Shown here: one piece after another, positions 21,839-34,410 of the stretch
Numbering within the stretch: position 1 is the first letter of the stretch
Layout of the letters: each line of letters starts with the position of its first letter
NCBI GenBank assembly: GCA_963920575.1
Contig: OY986964.1
Location: 34,889,825 to 34,953,824, forward strand
Direction: 5' to 3'
Source of the DNA: Narthecium ossifragum
Lineage: Eukaryota; Streptophyta; Magnoliopsida; Dioscoreales; Nartheciaceae
DNA length: 64,000 nucleotides
Notes under the pieces: model-generated
Seen by the model: only the letters and a program-made list of their open reading frames with translations
The model's database searches: none
Told to the model about the DNA's origin: nothing
Made by a program: the position numbers and the translations under genes

Positions 21839-24800
21839 ATGGCGCTCTCCCTCACCGCTCTCATGACTGTTGGAAACCCTAACCCTAGATCTAACTCTTT
21901 GGATCCCCATCTCCCGAGCTTGGAGATCCAGAGGAGATGGCGGCTCGGAGCCTCCTCTGCTGCGCCTGGGATCGATCTGAAGCCCCTTGAGGATGCCATC
22001 TCGAAGGTTCAATCCTCTCCGATTCATCCGATTAGAATTCGCTTTGGCTTTTGCTTGACCCTTCGATCCATCCAAGATCAATATTATGGATGAAGCTGAT
22101 AATTGACACTACCATGCCTTATAGCTAGAAGGTTGGTTTTTCAATTTTTTGTGAAAGATGGGGGTGTCACTCATGGCTTTAAAATCATTGAAATCATTAT
22201 ATCTTCTTGGGTTAGATTGATCTTGGAGCGCATGAATAAGGCGATATTTTGGCGATGCTTGACCAAATCATCATATCATTCGTCTATTATGGAATATAAT
22301 TTCTAATTTTCTTTCTTTATAGTGCATTGATTTGAGAATATGTTGTTTCGTGTCACAGAAAGATAGTGCTGCTGTTAAAGAGACGCTTGATCAGCTGAGC
22401 AAAGTTGGCTGGGCCATGAAATGGAGCTCCCAGCCATACGCATCTCGTCGTATGGTCAGTCCTGCATTACAGTGAATTATTGGGCAAGTACTTCTCAAGG
22501 AGTTCACACATCTATAATCACCAAAATTATGAATGTAAATAAATTTCAGCTAACTGTTCACTGCCCTTTAGTTTCTCGTTTGTATTGTTGGATATCTAGC
22601 AGATTTATTACTGAAAGAGTACATGAAATATCATGCAGACATCTCTGAGGGAGCTGACTACTTTAGGAATAAAGAATGCGGAGAACCTTGCAATTCCAAG
22701 TGTTAGAAATGATGTAAGGCCTATCATATGCGTTACCACTTTCATCTTTTCATTCACTACATAGTCTGCAGATTTTCGGTTTTTGAATCATATGGGTGGG
22801 GAGCAACATTTGGTGGACTGGTTTTAGGTTTTGATAAGGTAGCTAAATGACACCAGTTTTGTCATTTGCATGCACTTCGCCTGAGAGGAAGCTAAATGTT
22901 TCTTGCCTTATCCTTTTTTAAGTTGATCGTTCTTGTCTTATATATAAACTCTGTATAGTAACACCAGCAACATGGGCTTGCCTCACAAAACTTTATTATT
23001 TAAGACAGAGCATTGTACATATAAACTTTATTTATATGTTCTTATACATATTTCAAGTAGTGTCATTGGCTTTTAGAGCTTCTTTGCAAGTAGCTTGGAT
23101 CTTTTACTGAATTGAGCTCATAATCTATTTGGAATTCATATTCTTTAGAGCTTGCAAAGCCCTTTCAGTTGTTGAATACACCTGGACCTTAACTTCTTGT
23201 TAGTGCAGCTTTAACGTTCTTTCTTTTAATTTTATCTCTATGTAATGCAGGCAGCTTTTCTCTTCACTGTAGTCGGAACGACAGGTTTCCTTGGCGTACT
23301 TGCTGGTCAGCTGCCTGGGGTAATAGGTCGACATTTTTTTGTGCTTCAACACAATTGTGTAGATCAGTGAAACACCTTTTTGGTGGCTTTGATGATTTGA
23401 AGACATTGTTCATGGCTTCAACAAATTGTACTTCTTTTCTCCATGAGAATATGACAGGGAACTAGTGTGCACTCTGTTCATTAATATACGGGACATAGTG
23501 AAGAATACTTAAAATGCTCTATGCCTACAAGAGATTAGGCAATATATAAATCAGAATAAACAATCTCTGCATGAAAGCATTTTCTTTTGTTTATAGTTAT
23601 TGTGTTCATGCTTTTGGAGATCTCTGTTTCTCAAGATATCAAAAGGTTACAAAATCTAGATTTGCAAGATAATTGTTCTCGAATTGACTCATCTTCTGGT
23701 AGGGCGGATAATGTGGACTTACTAATTGTTAATAGAAGGCGTTTTGCAATAATCTGATCTCATTATTTATTGCAATTTACAAGCATATGCTCTGCTAACG
23801 TGATTATATTTGCAGGATTGGGGTTTCTTTGTGCCTTACTTACTTGGAAGTATATCCTTGGTCGTTTTGGCTATAGGCAGCATTTCTCCTGGGTTGGTGT
23901 TCTGTTCTGTTGATTTCTTTAATGGCAATAGGAAGTATCAGAACCCTTTTTCATCAAGTGGAAAAAGCTTAAGACATTTTTCATATTTGAAGGTTTAAAG
24001 GATCTAGTAAAATGCGAATTGCTCTTATTAATCTTGTGCATTGTTGTAGTTTACTTCAAGCAGCAATTGGGGCTTTTTCTTCATTTTTCCCTGATTACCA
24101 AGAGAGAATTACCAGACATGAGGCTGCTCATTTTTTAGGTAAACTTTAGTCATATGCAATTTTCTTGTATGCACTCATGTATCTTTTGTTGTTGTAATAA
24201 TGGTTCGCTTGGTTTAGGGCAAATTCATGCAGGTTAATAGCATCTCATTGGTAAAGTTTAACCACTGTTAATTATCTGGATGAATGATTTTAGGCTCCAT
24301 AACTCTTTGCTGTATTTTGAATGCACCTTGCCCTTCAGTGTTGACATAACAACTTATGTTACAGGTTATAGCAGATTAACACTTCAGCCATTGCCTTTGA
24401 GCATGTGCTATTTCATGCATTTCTTTTCATCTTGTAAATTGTTTCTCTGGAGACGAACATCAACGCGCTAATGAAATGATTTTACTTGATCTCAGTTGCT
24501 TACCTGATTGGGTTGCCAATCATGGGTTATTCATTGGATATCGGGAAAGAGCATGTGAACTTGATTGACGAGAGGCTGCAAAAACTGATATATAGTGGGC
24601 AGCTCGATGACAAGGAACTGGACAGGTATGATGCCTAGGCTTCCATTATATATATATATATAACGGTACACCCCTGCGCTTCTCCTTTTTTTTTACCAGA
24701 CCAACACGGAAATCCATGATATATATATTAAGTCGAAGCTACAACATGCCGGCTGTCCTACGGGCTATATGAGGAAGCCCATCTGCCGTTACATTTAGAT

Positions 24801-26883
24801 TCCTAGGGTATGAACAATAGAAAACATAAAAAAGGATCAAAAACAACACCAAATTATCACATAGGCGTTTTTTGTATTTTGATACGATGTAGTTTAATGT
24901 AATGATAGTTTATTACCTTTTAAATTTAAAAATATAGTTTATTATCCTACATTTTATGTGACGGCGTGATTTAGGGCCTGACCCGGGACGATGTTATTTC
25001 CCTTAACAGAAAACCGTTCACGTGCCAAGTATTTTACATTTTGATATCTTGTAGTTTAATGTAATGACAGTTTACTACCTTATAGTTTTAAAAATGTATA
25101 GTAATAGACTTTCAGATTAAACCGTTGACAAAGATTCCATGTGAATGGAGTAAAGATGCTCACGTGCTTTCTGTAAGGGAGATAATGTCGTTTGGGGTCG
25201 GTCCCTAAGTGATGTCATTACATAAAATGTAAGGTAGTAAACTACATTTTTAAAACTATAATGTAGTAAATTATCATTATACTAAACTACAAGGTATCAA
25301 AATACAAATCGTCTCGTAGCCAATAGCACCAGCAAGCAATGTCCAGTAGGTGGAAGTCCGCCGAGCACCATATCCACGGCCAACTTTGAATCACTCTCCA
25401 CAAGAAGACGCTGCTCCCCTTCCTCCACTGCCGCCTGGACAGCAAAATAAATCGCACGAAGTTCAGCCTGGAGGGACGAAACTACCTCTGTTCTGTACAA
25501 AGCCTTCCACCTAACCTCCCCCACACCACCAGTTGCATACGACAATACCAGAGCCAACCTCATCCACAGATGCATCAGTCTGGGCCAGGATTCCATAATA
25601 TATACATGTAAGCATGCACGCACGCCCATACACCTGATCGTTCCCTCTGAAATTTCCCAGAATGCATTAGCCTGATATTGAGCATAAAGAATGCCATTGA
25701 CAAATTGCTTTATTTGATATCAAAGAGAGACTTAAGAGAACAATAGAGATTATGGTAAAAATGGAAAACCAATATATTCTGTAAAATAGGTCCTTTTGAA
25801 TGGAGCTCAAACTTAGATCATTGTTTCAAAAATCACATTCCTTAACCAAATGAGGTTATCTTACAACTAAAAGATGAATATTGCTACTTATCAAAGACCC
25901 AACATGAAACATTCATGCGCTTAGAACGAACTTGCATAACATTCCTTGCTTTTTAACTTTAGATCAAGTCTGCTGCAAACTTCAGGTTGGACTTTGGACA
26001 ACTTTGCCATATCAGTCAATTTTGTCAACTGATGATCTTTAGTTGAGATAAACATAACTCTTATTTGATGTACTTGCTGTCTTCTCATCATAGGAAAGAT
26101 GGCTGTGAACCAACAGCCTGCGCATTGCCCAAGGAATAACTAAATCTATATGTGTATTGCTGTTACCAGGTTGGCCGTTGTGACCATGGCCGGACTGGCA
26201 GCTGAAGGTCTGAAATATGACAAGGTTATTGGTCAATCAGCAGATTTGTTCACCCTCCAGGTGACATTATTCATATCATTGTTCTTTTTGCCATATTATG
26301 CATTAGTTCCTACAACTTAAAATATTTCATTAACATTGTCAATTTCCTTTCAGCGGTTTATAAATAGGAGCAAACCACAGATAAGCAAAGAGCAACAACA
26401 GAATCTTACTAGATGGGCTGTAAGTAATCTCGTGTAATATGTTACAAGTTACGACACATGAAAATGAGTAGTGATTGGTGTACATGGACAGGTGACATGC
26501 CACCTATCGGTTGTCAAAGTATCGATTCTTTTATCTATCTCATTGGTAATGACCTACCGATCCACTACCGATGGGATAGATGAAGATATCGGTATCTCAC
26601 TACCGATATCTTCATCTATCCTATCGATAGTAGGCTACCAATAGAATAGATGAAGATATAAGTAGTTGGCTACCGATAGGTGACATGTACACGAATCTTT
26701 ATTCCATGAAAATATATGATCCTATTGTTCATTTGTTTTTGGGACTTCTGAATCCCGATGCAGGTGTTGCTTGCTGGATCGCTCCTGAAAAACAATGCAA
26801 CAGTTCACGAATCGCTTATGTCTGCAATGTCCAAAAAGGCTAGCGTGTTGGAATGCATTGAAGCAATAGAAAATACAGCATAA
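21839..26883 (+). CDS. AAA-less FtsH/M41-like HEXXH membrane protein, predicted plastidic
   Basis: Ten exons: 21839-22006, 22359-22454, 22639-22713, 23251-23319, 23816-23892, 24050-24138, 24496-24625, 26170-26260, 26354-26419 and 26764-26883. All junctions are GT-AG and in frame, giving 326 residues. A Ser/Pro-rich N-terminus looks like a plastid transit peptide. Two hydrophobic segments (about 114-135 and 139-160) are followed by HEAAH at 185-189 (ITRHEAAHFLVAYLIG), the zinc-site signature of FtsH-type M41 peptidases, then LAVVTMAGLAAEGLKYDK and a helical C-terminus. No Walker A/B or AAA+ module is present, so it cannot unfold substrates as true FtsH does. It belongs with plant 'ATP-dependent Zn protease'-like or stress-regulated proteins (compare Arabidopsis At5g27290). 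Whether it cleaves anything is unknown. Intron 7 (1,544 bp) holds a LINE broken by another insertion. The stop is 167 bp from the stop of the opposing DPE1 gene. Confidence 0.9.
24688..25640 (-). mobile_element. LINE 3' fragment in intron 7, split by a later insertion
   Basis: Read on the minus strand, the right part (about 25640-25314) encodes an RNase H-like domain (SLQAELRAIYFAVQAAVEEG, then LLVESDSKLAVDMVLGG). The left part (24863-24688) continues it in another frame (YPRNLNVTADGLPHIARR) and ends in an A-run (24688-24697 on the plus strand as T's). The intact order on both sides of 24864-25313 shows that one LINE copy was interrupted. It is a dead fragment in antisense orientation to the host gene. 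Confidence 0.8.
24864..25313. mobile_element. Foldback/long-TIR element inside the LINE
   Basis: The two ends are inverted copies over about 140 bp. The left reads TTTGTATTTTGATACGATG, GTAGTTTAATGTAATGATAG, ACATTTTATGTGACG and so on; the complement of the right end reads TTTGTATTTTGATACCTTG with the same order. A third copy in direct orientation lies near 25040-25110. It has no coding capacity. I could not see a matching target-site duplication (left flank TATCACATA, right flank TCGTAGCCA), so the class is not settled; a non-autonomous Mutator-like or foldback element fits best. Confidence 0.75.
26478..26690. repeat. Inverted-repeat (hairpin) element in intron 9
   Basis: The outer arms pair GGTGACATGCCACCTATCGG with CCGATAGGTGACATGTAC imperfectly. 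The inner arms GGGATAGATGAAGATATCGG and CCGATATCTTCATCTATCC pair almost perfectly. The layout suggests a small MITE-like insertion that folds into a double hairpin inside the FtsH-like transcript. Confidence 0.7.
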
Positions 26884-27050
26884 GACTTTGCTTGTTCACC
26901 AAAATTGCGACAATTGTCTTCGCCCTTTCTTGCAAGAACAAAAACAAGTTATATGAGGAGGCTTGACAAACAAAGCCACTCTTATTCAAGCTTAATACAC
27001 TACTTCCATTCCTGGAGACTCGTCTGGTCCCAAGTTCTGACAGTCAATCT

Positions 27051-30000
27051 TTATAGCCTGTTGTACATTGCAAGCAAGTCTCTCAGTTTCTTTGCTTCAG
27101 GCTCTAGTTTGTCAAAGCTCCTCGACTCCGGCATTCTCCATCGCCAGTTTCCCAGCTGTGAAAGAAAGAATGACATTAGGATCTTATCTGATATTTACAC
27201 AGCGAGCACCAGGGAGTCATCACATGCAGCAGGCATTCCTATGGTATGGCCCTCAAGCCATCAGATTTTCTATTCTGTACTATATGCCCAGTGAAAGTTC
27301 GTTTTCCAAGTTTAAAGTAATCTATGCCTGGACCTGGCCCAGAAGCACTGGGACATCAAACATTTACCTTCAGAACTACTCAGAAAACTGCATCTATAGA
27401 TAATAGTGCTAAACTTTCAAAAAGGGTGATGATTTCTTCAGTCTACCAATTACACAATCACACAGGTTCAAGATAATGAACACAGCGTTCAGAAAAGACT
27501 CATTACTGGGAGAAATTGCTAAATAATTCATTCATAAGATTGACACCCAACCTGAGTAGCTGGAGTATTCATCCTGGCAGAACTCCCTAAAGCAAGGACG
27601 TCTTGCATGGGAATAATAGCAGTTCGAGCAACAGAAGTTAGGGCTACATGTATCATTGCCCATGAGATATTTGTATCGTTGGCTGTCTGAAGATACTTCT
27701 GTACCTATAAAACAACTTTTATTGGAGTCGTCTAAATTGACATCATAACTAAGTGCTTAGCTAATATACTGCTTATTAAACAGAGAATAACATAGAAAGA
27801 AGCACTGATGATGTCATCTAATGAGGCAGGAGTTAATCACTTACATTACACTTCTCATCCTGATTCAGGTTCTCCCACCATCCTAAAACCTGGAACAAAT
27901 CACGCAGCAATTAAACAACCTGCAGTATACCTCATAAGAGGATATGAAATGACTACAATCACATGAAAGGATTGTGGGCAAGCAGATATCACTAGCTGAT
28001 ACTAGTAAAGTCCATATGCATGGATTAGGAAGTCCAACCGTATCATTATCGTGGGTTCCGGTGTACACAACTTGATCTTGTTCATGATTGTGAAGCAAAT
28101 GGGGATTATCCTGACCACCTCCAAAAGCTGTAGCAAAGAACATATTGCAGAGAATTTTATATTTCGAGGAATGTACTCCCTGAATGGATAGTCCTACGGT
28201 ACTTGTGATTCATTACCAAACTGCAGAACAGCCATTCCAGGAGCCGCAATAGCTTTCCTCAACTGAACAACATCTTCTGTTATCACCCCCTTCATAAAAA
28301 TAGGCAGCAAAAGATTTGAAATAGTAATATGAAGGTAAGACTAATTCATTCTTATCACAAAATTAAGGCTTAAAAAGCACTGTCTTTTAACATCTGAAAT
28401 GTACCAAATCCTCAGCAATTATACTGATTCTTCCAACAGCTTTGAAAATTGCATCAAAGAGAGCTTTCCCAGGACCAGCCTACTGCCGATTAGATAACAA
28501 GTTCATTTTAGTTTAAGTCTCATAAAGAACGTCAATTTTTAGTTTATACTTTATACTACACTCACCTTCCACCTTCCCAACATGGCTACATTTGATTCTG
28601 CAAGTTAAGAATTTTGATGATTTAGTCATTGCATGACAACTGTTTTTCCTGTAATCTAACAGTATACAAGATATGCGGATACAGTATTCAAATTTGTTCA
28701 CTGCCATATGCAATCTCATAGGTAACTTGTTCTTCATACCTGAAGGTACAGCCCAGAATCCAGCAAAGCCTCTAAAATGGTCTATCCGGAATTCATCATA
28801 AAGATCAAGTGCACGGTTTATCCTTTGGACCCACCATGCAAATCCATTTTCCTCCATAGCTCTCCAATCATATAGAGGACTTTTGTACACATAATAGGCA
28901 GAAGAGTATGTCAAGGATAGCTAAAGAAAATCAAGAAACATAGTTAACCAGTAAAAAGAATAGTCAAAATCAAAGTTCTGTGTCTTCCCTAAAATTCTAT
29001 GCAGATCTTTTTTTCTTAACAAAGCAATGACTAAAGGTATAAAGTTTCACAATCAGCTATAGCCTATAGGCAGCTACAGTATTTCATAGTTTCCTTATAA
29101 CAAAGAGATCACGACGCAATCAGAAAAATAAAGAAACTTTCAAATTTGTAGAGAGGGGAACCGATTCATAGATGTTGCGCTAGCTGTCCTATTATCATAC
29201 TATATAGTGAATTGTCGAACTTACCAATACAAAATTGGACAAGTGCCTAAGAACCATGAGAAGGTTATGTATAGCAACTATGGATATGAATCAGCAAGAG
29301 CATTTCCTTCTAAATGAAGCATCCATTATATCAACATTGTTGTTCTTGAAGAACTAAAGCTAACTCATATAATGTTAAGGATCTTGGCATGTGTTCATTT
29401 TTTTTTATCAAAATATGATTATGATAATTGTGCTGAATTGAATGTGCCAAAATCCTGTGCTGAGGATAGATTGATAAGTTACATTTGACCACACGAATTC
29501 GATGCTATTCAAGTGAAAGGAAACAAACCAGATCCAGGGCAAATTCAATTTGAAGTTTATTCAGGTCCAGTTATACAAATTTTAATTTCGCCATCATTAA
29601 AATGGAAATCATGCAAACTGCAGAATTAACCTTTAACAAGTAAGGGATCTCAAGCTAATAAAAATGTAAATTTGACATCTCGTGCAGATGGAATCAGTGC
29701 GCAAGGAGATTGGCCAGATTGAAGAACTGCATTTAAACAAATTCAAATCACCAAGAAACAAAACAAGGAAGCATTGAGTAGCCTTTGATCAGTACTGCGC
29801 AAGATCTACCAGCATTTTACAGCCCCAAAAAGATCTGAAAGGATATTGCTAAAGAGTCAAATCCAAACCAGGAATTGTTCCAAACTCCCAATGATCCTGA
29901 CCATATTCTATCCATTTTGTGTTCTAAAATGTGGCTGTGGATTCAAAATGCTTTGCACAAGATACATGCCAACTATATCCAAACTGTTCAAACAAAAATC

Positions 30001-33000
30001 GTCCAAAGTTTCACGCGGATATTGCATATAAATCTTTCTTTGGCTTTAATTATTCAGAATTGGCAGACATACATGCCATTCATCAGGTTCAGGCAGGTTA
30101 AAGTTGTGTTAATTAAAACCCAACTTACTCTACAGTGCCTTGGACGTGCAATTTGGAAACTATTTTCCTTATTAGATTACAAGGAATGACAAGGTAATAA
30201 GTAATTGCTTGTTAATTCTTATTTATATGCATCAAGCAGATTAGATGTTGACAAAGATGAATAGAGGAGACTCAGGACAAATAAATGAGCAAAATTGACC
30301 TGCCCCATAGCTGACCAGTCTCACTGAAGGCGTCAGGGGGAACCCCACTAACAAGCGTTGGAAAACCACTCCTGTCCTGCCATACAAAAAATGAAAAGTG
30401 TTGATGGGAGGTCTAGAGTATTAAAGAAAATTGGATAAAATAGACATGGAGGTACATTGATGAATTCCCTAATAAGAAGCGCACCAGCAGAAAGTATCTT
30501 CTATTTGCCCAAACATCTGCACTATGATGACCTACATAAATAGGCATGTCACCCATTATCTTGATTCCCAACTCTTGAGCATAGCTACGAACTTTCTGCC
30601 ATTGCCTTTGGAATAAAAATTGTTGAGCTATAAATAAGTCTATCTGCAATACAGAGGATGCAATAGACAAATTAGTGGTTCCTTTTTCTGTGTAATGAGT
30701 AAATTAGTTATTGCTATTGATATGTCTAAAAACTAGCCAATGAGATGTTCCCACTGAAAGACACAAGATATCCTATGGCAAAGATAAGAGCTGCTTACAA
30801 AATCTTTCTGGCTTTGATATGTTTCTTCCAAGGCCCCCAGATGACGACCTTTTAAAGGTTCAGGCCACTCATTCCAGGTGAATGTATTTATGCTGTGGTC
30901 AATAGCAGCAAAAAGAGCTGCATCTTCAAGCCAACCTAGACAGGTACTTAATTGGTAAGAACAGAAACAAAATGGAACTCATTTTTACAAGTAAAGAACG
31001 GAGATAAAGATACCACAGACAAATTTTAGAATCTCACATGTGGAGCATATTACACAAGGGATGACATCTTTAAGAATATAAATGACAACCATTAGTCTCC
31101 ATATACAAGACACATGGTGCAAACTTTAAAGCAACACCTTTTGTTGCTTAGCAAGTTTATAGATAATGAGGAAATCAGCTAGACTGAATTGATTTGCAGC
31201 ACAATCATAGGCTAGGGGACTTAGAGCAAATAAAATTAGAAGATAAAAACAAGCAGGTACTTGTACTTTGTGTCTAAAGCACTTGAAAGCATCAAATTGA
31301 GGTCCATATCATCAAAGAGGCCTTCTCATACAAAAGGAATGAAAAAGCATGGAAGCTTGCTATAAACAATAGACATGTGCCAAGTGGGACATATAAGAAA
31401 TTTCAGGAACGACCCAAGGGCATGAGCATCTAATAAAGGAAATGTTTGGTAGCTGAGAGCATTGTGTTAAAAGTAATTCACAGGAGGTGATCCTTCCAAA
31501 GAGCCGCTTCTTGAAAGCGAGTGGGACTTTCTGATGTTTGATTGAAAATTGATCATAACTGGGCATCCCAACGAAGTGGAAACTTTGAAGGGTACATGCT
31601 AGCCATATGTACACGCAAAACCAATAATAAGTGGAGATAACCCATGAATATGATGACTAATTTGTGGGATTCATGGAGTTCCCTGTATGAACATTTAGCA
31701 AGAGCAGCACATGCTTAAAATTGAATCCTGCTGGATATGGGGCACCCTGTAACAGAAAACTGTTCACAACTCTGTATCTTCTCTCAAATAGAGTCAAAAG
31801 AATTAACTTGAGTTGAAAGTTACCTAAAAAAAACAATTTATTGATTTGGACTGACAATGATCAAAAGGTATTGGCACAAATCAAAGTTTATTTTCCATTC
31901 AAATATTGAAATAGAGGTTTAGATCACATTTCAGTTCTTAGAAAATTAGCATCAAATTTCACTTGAACCAATCAAGTGTGCAGAGATTTGAGATGACAGA
32001 CCAAATAATGAACAGTGATTTTTAAGAGAATCAATTCTAACAATCACACCTCCCCAACAAGGTATCCAATTACAGAGCAGGAACCAGTAATCAAAGAACT
32101 GAACAGCATGAAAGCAAGCAAGATGCATTCCTCCACTGATTGTCTTAAAAGAAACTATATATTTCTTCATGAGATGTATGTATAAGCATTGCTGCAAAAC
32201 AATCTAATCATCTAAAGCAACGACTGACATGCTGAGTTCACTACAAGCAGAAAACTGTAAAGAAATGTTTTTTCCTCCAAAACTCAGTCAAATGAATACA
32301 ATCATTGCTCAAAACGAATATACTCGCCTGAAATTTGAGGATCTTTGCGAAAGTCCTCAAGCTGCTGTTTAAGTTCTCCCTGGCATTGAATTAACCTCTT
32401 TGCAGCCTAACATGAAAGAATTAGGGCATCACATCCATTGGTACAAAAATTGACACAAGTAAATAGCTTCTAATTCCCACTAGAGGATAAAGAAAGATAC
32501 ATAACCATAAGCAAGGTAATTACGTATCCTCAATCACGCGCATGTTAAGGGAAATTATTCATGATAAGCATGTAGCATAAATTGATCATAAGCATATAAT
32601 TGATACTTCACCTTGAAATGAAACAATGTAAAAGGTCTCTTTGCATTTGCGTACTTACTATTGTTAATAAAGGATCCTTGATACCAGCAACAATCGTGAA
32701 ATCCACATGCTCCATACTCCTAACAATAATGCACAAAATTTGCACAATTACACAGTAAGCTCTTCACAAGTACATTGGCCATCTCAAGCAGTATGGCATC
32801 TCACATTGGTTTTGGAAGTTCCTCTTCCTTCAATAATCCATCCTTCACCAATTCTTCCAAAGAAATTAGAAGTGTGTTACCACAATTTGCATCCTGCAAA
32901 GAGCGCCAAATTCTGGTTTTATCTTGGAGAGTGACGGCGCTGAGTTTCTAAACCAAGACAAAAGTAGCGAAAGACATAACAAAACACAACAAGATTGCAA

Positions 33001-34090
33001 AACTGATGCCTAAGTCATTCGATAGGCTATCATAATAAGAAGAACCTCAATATTGCGAGGTACAGGTCATGGTATACATGCATATGACATGACGATATCA
33101 GCAAGAAGTCCTCACCCTGTACCAGTAAGTACTAGCAAATATGAATATGATATCAATCTTACACATTTTAATAGGAAACTATATGTCTGCATCTCCTAGA
33201 TATCAATCTTTGCAATTGTTACCAACAAACGCCACAACGTGAGATCATTCTCATGATTCAGGAAAGGTTTTGCTTGTTGTCCTTTCAAGTTTATATGGAA
33301 TCTGCTTGCAGAAAAGGTTTTATATATAGCCAAGCATTATCCCGCCTCATGCGATTTCTTGATTCAAGAAGCTAAATCATCGGATTTCTATGGATTTGGT
33401 TCCTAAAGCTCCAAATTTACCTGGCCCGCATAAGGCGATCCATCTTCCCTGGCCTTTCTCCCTGGAGGAACAAGCGGAAGTACCTGCAAGGAAGCAACTC
33501 TATATCATTACTCATTCGAAGCCATGAGAACAACAAGTCGCATCGCATGGGAAACGTGGAAGAATCCAAATACGATAACCGGACAAAAGCATCGTATATA
33601 TCATCCATACCTAACCAAAAATTAAACGGTTTCCGAAGATCCACCGACACACTCCACAAGAACTTAAACGACGAAAAGAAGAAAGAAATCAAAGAACTCA
33701 GGAGACCTGCCAAACGGAGCATCCGGCGGAATGGAGCCAATCCAAGAACCGAATAGCCTCTTCACCCAGATCCCCGATGCGATGCGGACCCGGGAGGGAG
33801 CTCGGGTGCAGCAGCACCCCCGCCCGCCTCCGCGCGCCCGGATCTACCGCCGGGAACCACGTCCCGTAGTCCTCCGGCAGGTCCTCCCCCACCAGCACGC
33901 CCGCTTCCGCCATCACCGCGACAGGAATTCGACGACAGAGTCGTCGTCGCCGGTGGAGGCGGCTCTGGTCGCCCAATCCAAGAACAAGGTTCCGAGAGGA
34001 GCTCGAAAAGGCCTCGGCCCTAAAGGAGTTAACGGACGAGAAGGCGAAGGGTTCGCGATAGATGCTTAAAAAAGATGTGGAGATCGCCAT
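27051..34090 (-). CDS. DPE1: 4-alpha-glucanotransferase, plastid disproportionating enzyme
   Basis: Sixteen exons in coding order: 34090-33707, 33483-33421, 32893-32805, 32719-32659, 32406-32328, 30935-30799, 30643-30485, 30376-30300, 28879-28740, 28597-28566, 28479-28405, 28289-28217, 28127-28039, 27889-27845, 27704-27552 and 27155-27051. They give 586 residues, the usual DPE1 length, in frame at every junction. DPE1 (GH77) transfers maltosyl and longer glucan units between malto-oligosaccharides during starch breakdown in plastids. An N-terminal Ser/Arg-rich transit peptide precedes GVLLHPSSLPGPHRIGDLG. Catalytic residues by family analogy are Asp383 (RIDHFRGF), Glu430 (IAEDL) and Asp483 (GTHDNDT). 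Intron 5 has a GC donor (TTTCAG|GCGAGT), the only non-GT one seen. The two largest introns (28880-30299 and 30936-32327) contain no recognisable gene. Confidence 0.96.
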
Positions 34091-34410
34091 CTCGAATGAG
34101 AGAGACCGAGAGATGAGGGCCTCCCGACGACGGTTTATACTTCACTTCACAAATAGGGAGGTACGGTGAATCGCAGTGAACGTAACATTTTTATATCCGA
34201 TCGGTAAATTCTGGCTTAGATTTAACGGTTTATCCATAAAAAAAAATCAAAAAAATTCTCGAAAACATGCTAGGACTTAAAAAGAAATCAAAAGCCATAT
34301 TTTGTTAGTTTCTAAATATTACAATTTGATTACAAATTAAAGCTGCAGTGCAGTGGGCGTCAAGAAAGGTCCAAGAACTCCTATGGATATATGTATATGA
34401 GCTTTAATTA

